This document shows positions 57,701 to 64,000 of a stretch of DNA of 64,000 bases, piece after piece. How positions within the stretch are numbered: position 1 is the first letter of the stretch; every line of letters begins with the position of its first letter. The notes under the pieces are model-generated. The model made no database searches. It worked only from the letters and a program-made list of their open reading frames with translations, and was not told the origin of the DNA. A program made the translations under genes and the position numbers. The DNA comes from JALYOC01 sp036675345 (GTDB taxonomy: Bacteria; Myxococcota; Myxococcia; Myxococcales; Myxococcaceae): positions 1 through 64,000 of the forward strand of contig JAKFFE010000043.1 in the NCBI GenBank assembly GCA_036675345.1, written 5' to 3'.

Positions 57701-60373
57701 CTAGTGGGCCTCCGCCCAGCTGCGCCCCACCCCGACGTCGATCCGCAACCGGACGCTGAGGGTGGAGACCCCGGACATCTTCTCCCGGGCCAGGGCCACC
57801 ACCTGCTCCACCTCCGCCTCCGGGGCCTCGAAGATCAGCTCGTCGTGCACCTGGAGCAGCATCCGGGTCTTCAGCTTCCGGGCAGTCAGCTCCCGGTCCA
57901 GCTGGATCATCGCCAGCTTGATCAGGTCCGCCGCCGTCCCCTGGATCGGCATGTTGATCGCCGCCCGCTCCGCCGCCTGGGCCGCGCCGCGGTTGCGGGA
58001 GTTGAGGTCCGCCATGTAGCGCCGGCGCCCGAACAGGGTCTCCACGTAGCCGGTGCGCTTGGCCTTCTCCAGGGTCTCATCCAGGTAGCGTTTGATCCCC
58101 GCGTAGCGCGCGAAGTACCGGTCGATGATCGAGGCCGCCTCCTCGTTGGAGATGTTCAACCGGGTGGACAACCCGTGCGGGGAGAGCCCATAGGCGATCC
58201 CGAAGTTGACCATCTTGGAGGCGCTGCGCTGCTCGCGGGTCACCTGCTCCGGGGGCACCCCGAACACCTCCGCCGCGGTCCGGGTGTGGATGTCCTCGTC
58301 CTTCTCGAAGGCGTCCAGCAGCGCCGGGTCCTGGGCGTAGTGGGCCAGGATCCGCAGCTCGATCTGGCTGTAGTCGGCGGAGACCAGCTGGTTCCCCTCC
58401 TCCGCCACGAACGCCCGGCGGATCTCCCGGCCCAGCTCGGTGCGGATCGGGATGTTCTGCAGGTTGGGATCGGTGGAGGAGAGCCGCCCGGTGGCGGCCG
58501 CCGCCTGATTGAAGGTGGTGTGCAGCCGTCCATCCCGGCCCACCATCGAGGGCAGCGGATCCAGATAGGTGCTCTTGAGCTTGGAGAGGGTGCGGTACTC
58601 CAGGATCGCCCGGGGCAGCGGGTGCTGCTCGGCCAGCTTCTCCAGGACCTCGGAGTCGGTGGAGGGGCCGGTCTTGCCCTTCTTGATCACCGGCAGCTTC
58701 AGCTCGTTGAACAGCACCTCGGCCAGCTGCTGGTTGGAGTTCACCATGAACTCCCGCCCGGCCAGCAGGTGCAGCTGCTTCTCCTGGTCCAGGCACTGCG
58801 CGTCCACCGTCTGGCTCATCTTGGCCAGCACGTCCTTGTCCAGCCGCACTCCGGCCCGCTCCATCCTGGCCAGCACCGGCAACAGCGGCAGCTCGATCTG
58901 CTGGGCCAGCTTGGCCAGGCCCACGTTCTCCAACTCAGGCCACAGCTCGGCGGCCAGGCGGCGCGCGCCCTCCGCGCACGACCCGTAGCAGCCGGCCAGC
59001 TCGTCCACGCCCAGATCCGAGAGCGCGGTCCCCTTCTTTCCCAGCGCCGAGGCCGGGCGGGTGGGCAGCTCCAGCCGCAGCCGCTCGCGGGCAATGTCCT
59101 GCAGCGCGTGCTCCCGCCGCGAGGGGTTGAGCAGGTACGAGAGCAGCTCCACGTCCCCGTGGGCCCCGCCCAGCTCCAGCCCCAGCGCGGAGAGCAGCAG
59201 CGACAGCGCCTTCAGATCGTGCCCGTCCTTGAGGATCTCCGGGTCCGCCAGCACCGGGCCCAGCGCCGCCTGGAAGTCCCCCCGGGGCAGCTGCGGCCCG
59301 GCGAGCATCGAGGTGTGGTGCAGCGGCAGGTAGTAGGTCCGGGACCCGGGCAGCGCCACCCCCAGCCCCACCAGCGAGGCCGCATAGGCGTTGCCCTCGT
59401 AGGCCGGGTACAGGGCCACCGTCCCCGCGGTGCGGATCTCCGCCGCCAGCGCGTCCGCCGCCTCCCGGGTGGAGACAACCTCGGTGCGCTCCGGCAGCGG
59501 AGTGGGCGGCAGCGACGGCATCTCCTGCAGCAGCTTGAAGAACTCCAGCTCCCCGAACAGCGCCCGGGCCTCGCCGTCGTGGATCGGCCGACGGGCCAGA
59601 TCGTCCAGCTTCACGTCCCCCAGCGGCAGATCCTTGCGGAAGGTCACCAGCTGCTTGGCGCGCAGCAGCGACTCGCGGTGGGAGGCGATGTTCTCGCGGA
59701 TCTTCGGCTTCTTCACCTCCGGCAGCCGCTCCAGCAACGTCTCCACGTTGCCAAACTGCTGCAGCAGATCGGTGGCGGTCTTGGGACCGATCCCCGGGAC
59801 CTTGGCCACGTTGTCGATCGCGTCCCCGATCAGCGCCAGGTAGTCGGTCATCTGGGCGGGGGTGATCCCCAGCCGCTCCTGCACGTCCGGCAGCCGGGTC
59901 CACTTGTCGTACATCGGATCGAACAGCTCCACATCCGGAGCCACGATCTGGACGAAGTCCTTGTCCCCGGTGATCACCCGGACCGAGAAGCCCTCCTTCC
60001 GGGCGATCTCCACCAGGGTGCCGATCACATCGTCCGCCTCCCAGCCGGCGTACTCCAGCACCGGGACATTGAGCACCGCGACGATCTTCCGGATCAGCTC
60101 GAACTGGGGAATCAGATCCGGCGGCGGCCCCTCGCGGGTAGCCTTGTATTCCGGATCGATCGCCTGCCGGCCGGTGCGGCTCTCCTTGTCGAAGGCCAGG
60201 GCGATGTGGGTCGGCTCCAGCTCCCGCAGGGTCTTGAGCAGCATGCGGGTAAAGCCATAGGCCGCGTTGGTGGGCACCCCCCGGGAGGTGGAGAGGTGGG
60301 TGATCGCGTGGTAGGCGCGGAAGATGAACCCCGATGCGTCGATCAGGGTCAGGACCTTGGCGGGCTCGCTCAC
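57701..60373 (-). CDS. polA: DNA polymerase I
   Basis: An 890-residue Family A polymerase for Okazaki-fragment maturation and repair. The 5'-3' nuclease domain (about 1-295) has LIDASGFIFRAYHA, AFDKES, GWEADDVIGTL and TGDKDFVQIV. The middle domain (about 305-500) should be the 3'-5' exonuclease, but the DxE site is VALYPAYEGN, so proofreading is probably lost. The polymerase domain (about 510-890) has DYSQIELRILAH (motif A), KMVNFGIAYGL (motif B) and VHDELIFEA (motif C). The GTG start overlaps the FHA gene's stop (GTGA), making polA the second gene of that operon. Confidence 0.97.
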   Translation of the reverse strand: MSEPAKVLTLIDASGFIFRAYHAITHLSTSRGVPTNAAYGFTRMLLKTLRELEPTHIALAFDKESRTGRQAIDPEYKATREGPPPDLIPQFELIRKIVAVLNVPVLEYAGWEADDVIGTLVEIARKEGFSVRVITGDKDFVQIVAPDVELFDPMYDKWTRLPDVQERLGITPAQMTDYLALIGDAIDNVAKVPGIGPKTATDLLQQFGNVETLLERLPEVKKPKIRENIASHRESLLRAKQLVTFRKDLPLGDVKLDDLARRPIHDGEARALFGELEFFKLLQEMPSLPPTPLPERTEVVSTREAADALAAEIRTAGTVALYPAYEGNAYAASLVGLGVALPGSRTYYLPLHHTSMLAGPQLPRGDFQAALGPVLADPEILKDGHDLKALSLLLSALGLELGGAHGDVELLSYLLNPSRREHALQDIARERLRLELPTRPASALGKKGTALSDLGVDELAGCYGSCAEGARRLAAELWPELENVGLAKLAQQIELPLLPVLARMERAGVRLDKDVLAKMSQTVDAQCLDQEKQLHLLAGREFMVNSNQQLAEVLFNELKLPVIKKGKTGPSTDSEVLEKLAEQHPLPRAILEYRTLSKLKSTYLDPLPSMVGRDGRLHTTFNQAAAATGRLSSTDPNLQNIPIRTELGREIRRAFVAEEGNQLVSADYSQIELRILAHYAQDPALLDAFEKDEDIHTRTAAEVFGVPPEQVTREQRSASKMVNFGIAYGLSPHGLSTRLNISNEEAASIIDRYFARYAGIKRYLDETLEKAKRTGYVETLFGRRRYMADLNSRNRGAAQAAERAAINMPIQGTAADLIKLAMIQLDRELTARKLKTRMLLQVHDELIFEAPEAEVEQVVALAREKMSGVSTLSVRLRIDVGVGRSWAEAH

Positions 60374-62556
60374 GGGCAGCCCAGCTCGGCCTTCCTCAGC
60401 GCCGCCTTCTCTTCCACCCCGTCCCCGGTGACCGCGTAGATCAACGCCGTCTTCAGGGCCTCACAGCTGCCGGCGTTGTTCAGGTGGGCGGTGGCCTGGG
60501 TGGAGCAGAAGCCGATCGCCTTGTTCACCGAGGTGTTGCCCTTGTAGTACTTGAACGCGGTCTTCCAGACCTTGCAGGCCCGCAGCGGGTCCTGCCGGTC
60601 GGCGTAGTACTTGCCCCGCTCGTAGGACTTCTCCGCCAGGTCCGAGCCGATGTTCTGACGCCAGAAGGAGGGCTCCTTCTCCGCCAGCTCTCCCATCAGC
60701 TTGATGTCCAGGTTCCAGGCCTCCTCGAAGGACTGGGCGGCGGACTCCACGTCGTTCTGCTGCAGCGCGGTCTGGCCGGCCTTGAAGAAGGAGGCCACCG
60801 CGGCCGCGTCCCGGCGCAGCTCCTGGGACTGCCGGTGCAGGTCGGCCTTGCTGACGTCCTCCACGATCTTCAGGAAGCTGCGGTTGGCGTCGTTGTCCTT
60901 GCCCTGCCAGTACTGCATCAGGGCCTGCCACATCAGCTTCTCGCTGTGCTGGGCGCGCAGGGCCTTCTCCACCCGCTGCCAGGACTCCTCCACCTTCTCC
61001 CGGGGACGGATGATCGACAGCACCGGGCAGGTCCAGTCCGGCGCGGCGGGATCCACCTTGGCCCGCACCCGGAGGAACTTGCGGTACATCGGATCTGGGG
61101 GCCGCCACTGGTTCCTGGCCAGCCGCCCGGAGTCGTCGATCCGCAGCTTGTAACCCGGCGGCGGGTACAGCTGATCCCGGGACAGCTGCTGGCAGTGGAA
61201 CTTCATGAACGCCTCGCAGCGCTCCAGCGCCGGCCGCAGCTCGCCGTTGCGCACGTAACGGTCGCACTCCGCCTTGGAGCTGCGCAGGGTCTGATCCACC
61301 GCGTCGGCGATCCGGGCCTTGACCTTCAGATAGTAGGAGCTGCCCTCCTCGATCTTCGAGTACAGCTGCAGCGCCTCCTCCTCGCGGTTCAGCCGCATCG
61401 CCCGCTCGGCGGCCTCGTAGTTGCTGAAGTTCTCCTGCTCGAACTTGATTCGGCGGATCAGCTGGTTGGCCTCGGCGTTGATCGGGTCCAGGTCCAGCGC
61501 CTTGTCGCAGGCCTCCTCCGCCTTGTTCCAGTTCGGCTCGCTGTTCAGCTCGGTGGAGACGTAGGAGCGGCACACCGAGAGCAGCTCCACCACCTGGGCG
61601 GTGGTGTCCACCGGCCGGGGGACCACCGGGCCGGAGGGCGTCTGGGTCAGCTTCAGCACCAGCCCCGCCCCCAGGATCACCATCACCAGGGCCACCGCGG
61701 CCAGGATCAGCTTGCCGCGCCCTCCCCCGCCCGCGGCCGCCAGGCCCCGACGCGGGATCGCCGACTCGCGATCCTGGAACTGCAGCTCCACCACCCCGAA
61801 CTGCACGCTGTCGCCGGGGGTGAGCAACACCTCCTCGGTGACCGGCTGTCCGTTGACCGCGGTGCCATTGGCGCTGCCCAGGTCGCGGAGGATCACTCCC
61901 TCCTCGGTGGGCTCCAGCTCCGCGTGCTGGCGGCTGACCGAGTCATCATCCAGCTGCAGGGTCACCCCGGCCACCCGGCCCACGGTGACCAGGTCGTTGA
62001 TCGGGAAGACCTTTCCCGCCCACGGTCCGGTCAGGCCCCGCAGCTGCGGACCCTCCACCGTCGGCTGCGGTCCGGCCTGCCGGGCCTTGGCCGCGGCGGC
62101 GCGAGCCTTGGCCTTGCCCTCCAGCAGCACCGCGTCGGTCATCGGCCGGCCCGCACGGGCCAGGGTGCGGGTGGGCGGAGCGCCCGAGCCCCCCAGCACC
62201 GGCGGAGCGGGCTTGTCCGGGACCACCTTGGGGCTGGCGCGCTTGGGACCGGAAGGGGGCTTCCTGGCCCCGGCGGCCTTGAGCGTCAGCTCGTAGTCGC
62301 CCAGCACCACCTTGACGCCCGGGCCGATCGGGGTGGGGCCCTTGATCTTGGCCCCGTCGATGAAGGTCCCGTTGGCCGACCCGGAGTCCTCCACCACCAC
62401 CTGGCCATCCTGGAGCAACACCCGCGCATGGCGACGGGAGACGCCGCCGGCGGTGAGCACCAGCTCATTGTTGTCGGCGCGACCGATGGTGATCTCGCCG
62501 ACGACTTCCTTCTCTTCCTTGAACCCGTCCGGGCCGGTAACGACCAGCGTGGCCAT
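60370..62556 (-). CDS. Double-FHA, single-TM, TPR protein
   Basis: A 728-residue protein. FHA1 (about 1-95) has EITIGRADNNELVL and VSRRHARVLL; FHA2 (about 165-265) has DLVTVGRVAGVTLQLDDDSVSRQHAELE. Both bind phosphothreonine peptides in the cytoplasm. A membrane helix (about 280-305, KLILAAVALVMVILGAGLVL) leads to a large helical extracytoplasmic part with TPR-like repeats (about 320-700). This design suggests a scaffold that couples a kinase to an envelope machine. It lies between cpaF (start three bases below) and polA (overlapping), so it is likely part of the CpaF-type secretion or pilus locus. Confidence 0.9.
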   Translation of the reverse strand: MATLVVTGPDGFKEEKEVVGEITIGRADNNELVLTAGGVSRRHARVLLQDGQVVVEDSGSANGTFIDGAKIKGPTPIGPGVKVVLGDYELTLKAAGARKPPSGPKRASPKVVPDKPAPPVLGGSGAPPTRTLARAGRPMTDAVLLEGKAKARAAAAKARQAGPQPTVEGPQLRGLTGPWAGKVFPINDLVTVGRVAGVTLQLDDDSVSRQHAELEPTEEGVILRDLGSANGTAVNGQPVTEEVLLTPGDSVQFGVVELQFQDRESAIPRRGLAAAGGGGRGKLILAAVALVMVILGAGLVLKLTQTPSGPVVPRPVDTTAQVVELLSVCRSYVSTELNSEPNWNKAEEACDKALDLDPINAEANQLIRRIKFEQENFSNYEAAERAMRLNREEEALQLYSKIEEGSSYYLKVKARIADAVDQTLRSSKAECDRYVRNGELRPALERCEAFMKFHCQQLSRDQLYPPPGYKLRIDDSGRLARNQWRPPDPMYRKFLRVRAKVDPAAPDWTCPVLSIIRPREKVEESWQRVEKALRAQHSEKLMWQALMQYWQGKDNDANRSFLKIVEDVSKADLHRQSQELRRDAAAVASFFKAGQTALQQNDVESAAQSFEEAWNLDIKLMGELAEKEPSFWRQNIGSDLAEKSYERGKYYADRQDPLRACKVWKTAFKYYKGNTSVNKAIGFCSTQATAHLNNAGSCEALKTALIYAVTGDGVEEKAALRKAELGCP

Positions 62557-62559
62557 CCA

Positions 62560-64000
62560 CTAATCCTCTCGGAAGATGCTCATGTTGACGGGGATGCCGC
62601 GACGCTGAAGCTCGTCGTAGAACTTGGGCACAAAGCCGGTGGCCACGAAGCGACCCCGCACCTTGCCGTCTTCGGTGAACCCGTCCTGCTTGTAATAGAA
62701 GATGTCCTGGAGGGTGACGATGTCGACCTCCATCCCGGAGATCTCGGTGATGAAGCAGATCTTCCGGGTCCCGTCGGAGAACCGGGTCTGCTGGACGATC
62801 AGGTGCACCGCCGAGGCGATCTGCTCGCGGATCGCCTTCACCGGCAGCTCCATCCCCGCCATCAGCACCATCGTCTCCAGCCGGGCCAGCGCGTCGCGGG
62901 GGGTGTTGGCGTGGAGGGTGGTCAGCGAACCGTCGTGACCGGTGTTCATCGCCTGCAGCATGTCCAGGGTCTCGCCGGAGCGGCACTCGCCGACCACGAT
63001 CCGGTCCGGGCGCATCCGCAGACAGTTCTTCACCAGGTCGCGGATGGTGATCGCGCCTTTGCCTTCCAGGTTGGGCGGGCGGGACTCCAGCTGCACCCAG
63101 TGATCCTGGGGAAGCTGCAGCTCGGCGGCGTCCTCCACGGTGATGATCCGCTCGGTCTCCGGGATGAAGGAGCTGATGATGTTCAAGGTGGTGGTCTTGC
63201 CCGAGCCGGTGCCCCCGGAGATCACCATGTTCTTGTGCGCCTTGACGCACATCTCCAGGAACTCGGCCATCTGGGCGGTGATGGTCTTGAACTTGATCAG
63301 GTCTTCGATCTTCAGCGCGTCCCGCTTGAACTTGCGGATGGTGATGCACGGGCCCTTGAGGGCCAGCGGCGGGATGATCGCGTTGACCCGGCTGCCGTCC
63401 TTGAGCCGGGCGTCCACCAGCGGGCTGGACTCGTCGATCCGGCGGCCGATCGGCGCCACGATCCGCTCGATCACCCCCAGCACCGCCTGGTTGGAGGAGA
63501 AGATCTTGTCCGAGAGGGTGATCTTGCCCTTCCGCTCGATGTAGATCTGGTTGGCGTGGTTCACCATGATCTCGGAGATGTCCTCATTGGCGAGGAACGC
63601 CTCCAGGGGCCCCAGACCCAGCGCCTCGTTGAGCACGTCGGTGAGCAGCTCCTCCCGATCCACGTCCTCGGGGAGCTCACCGTCTGACTCCATCTGCTCG
63701 ATGATGTCGCGGATCGCCTTCTCGGTGCGGCGCCACAGCTCCTCGTCGCCCAGCCGATCCATGTCCAGCCGGCGCAGATCCAGGTACTCGATCAGCCGGT
63801 CGTGGATGTCCTTCTGCAGCCGCGCGTACCGCTCCACGCGCGGGTCCATGTTCTTGAGCTTGTTCTTGCGAGCCAGGGCGCCGGCCATCGACGCCGGCAT
63901 CCGGGTCTTCTCCGGGGCCGCCGGAGGGTCGTCCAGCTCCTCCTCCTCCTGGGGGGCCTCCTCCTCGTAGGGCTCTTCGTCCTCGGCGGCGGGCTCGTCC
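62560..64000 (-). CDS. cpaF: CpaF/TadA-type secretion ATPase (partial at 5' end)
   Basis: At least 480 residues, of which 446 start at a possible ATG at 63900. The frame stays open to the right edge with a Glu/Asp-rich leader (DEPAAEDEEPYEEEAPQEEE), so the true start probably lies outside the window. The N-terminal domain has LGLGPLEAFLANEDISEIMVN. The hexameric ATPase has Walker A SGGTGSGKTTTLN, the Asp box and VGECRSGETLDMLQAMNTGHDGS. CpaF drives Flp/Tad-type pili or other type II/IV-like secretion. The rest of the locus should lie to the right. Confidence 0.93.
   Translation of the reverse strand, partial: DEPAAEDEEPYEEEAPQEEEELDDPPAAPEKTRMPASMAGALARKNKLKNMDPRVERYARLQKDIHDRLIEYLDLRRLDMDRLGDEELWRRTEKAIRDIIEQMESDGELPEDVDREELLTDVLNEALGLGPLEAFLANEDISEIMVNHANQIYIERKGKITLSDKIFSSNQAVLGVIERIVAPIGRRIDESSPLVDARLKDGSRVNAIIPPLALKGPCITIRKFKRDALKIEDLIKFKTITAQMAEFLEMCVKAHKNMVISGGTGSGKTTTLNIISSFIPETERIITVEDAAELQLPQDHWVQLESRPPNLEGKGAITIRDLVKNCLRMRPDRIVVGECRSGETLDMLQAMNTGHDGSLTTLHANTPRDALARLETMVLMAGMELPVKAIREQIASAVHLIVQQTRFSDGTRKICFITEISGMEVDIVTLQDIFYYKQDGFTEDGKVRGRFVATGFVPKFYDELQRRGIPVNMSIFRED

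Noticed and set aside
57704..60439. 911-codon open frame antisense to polA
   Set aside because: Same artefact; polA motifs are unambiguous on the other strand.
60334..63687. 1117-codon open frame antisense to the FHA and CpaF genes
   Set aside because: Low-complexity His/Gln/Leu product; the minus strand carries well-conserved genes.
62560..63900. cpaF as a complete gene starting at 63900
   Set aside because: The frame continues to the edge with a protein-like acidic leader and no stop, so the gene is probably cut by the window.

Overview
The window is a chromosomal segment from a very GC-rich (about 70 %) Gram-negative bacterium. Its gene content points to Myxococcota: a Pkn-type Ser/Thr kinase paired with an FHA-sigma54 activator, a giant poly-HAMP hybrid histidine kinase, several FHA proteins, many lipoproteins, PEGA, NHL and MopE-type modules, a CpaF ATPase and a DivIVA-like protein. 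The phylum is inferred from gene content; there is no rRNA in the window. No transposase, integrase, CRISPR array or prophage gene was seen, and composition looks even, so this reads as core and lineage-specific chromosome rather than an island. One 23-bp-arm REP/MITE-like palindrome (33631-33691) is the only mobile-looking sequence.

Layout. 0.2-7.6 kb (minus): dnaK, then a MoxR-type AAA ATPase, a VWA protein and a PspA-like coiled-coil protein. 7.9-12.4 kb (plus): a diacylglycerol-kinase-like lipid kinase, a small membrane protein, two SPFH-domain proteins (one a lipoprotein) and a Cys-rich lipoprotein. 12.4-15.5 kb (minus): SAM methyltransferase, DUF493 protein, PIN-PhoH ATPase and GreB. 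15.5-15.7 kb: tRNA-Lys(UUU), tRNA-Glu(UUC) and a terminator. 15.8-21.8 kb: zinc alcohol dehydrogenase, a secreted protein, a TPR-like membrane protein, and the Ser/Thr kinase/FHA-sigma54 regulator pair. 21.8-27.2 kb (plus): NHL/MopE lipoprotein, cold-shock protein, a small Lys/Glu-rich protein and a prolyl oligopeptidase lipoprotein. 27.2-32.5 kb: RsgA, cytochrome bd oxidase (cydAB), a small membrane coiled-coil protein and an MFS carrier. 32.5-34.5 kb (minus): glycosyltransferase and exonuclease III. 34.6-39.8 kb (plus): cytochrome P450, an Lgt-like protein, MgtE and a CapA-like lipoprotein. 39.9-47.3 kb (minus): a receiver-PAS-kinase and the 1948-residue poly-HAMP kinase. 47.5-53 kb (plus): DnaJ-like, HEAT-like, ProC, a carboxypeptidase-regulatory-fold lipoprotein, DivIVA-like, DUF167 and an HExxH peptidase-like protein. 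53-64 kb (mostly minus): a DUF4091-like secreted protein, a helical protein (plus), a GAF histidine kinase, a LysM protein, DNA polymerase I, a 2xFHA-TM-TPR protein and CpaF, which runs off the right edge.

How the genes work together. Many neighbours are translationally coupled through 1-4 base overlaps (SPFH pair, cydAB, mgtE-capA, the two hybrid kinases, FHA-polA), which marks operons. Signalling dominates: four kinases, one sigma54 activator and two FHA proteins. Several monocistronic plus-strand genes carry a TANNNT-like -10 box about six bases before an ATG/GTG with no Shine-Dalgarno, suggesting frequent leaderless transcription. Very long reading frames antisense to real genes are common here and are composition artefacts. 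The most unusual items are the poly-HAMP kinase operon, the MoxR/VWA/PspA trio, the SPFH lipoprotein, the Lgt homologue with altered catalytic residues, and the palindromes at 9053, 18051, 33631 and 57614.
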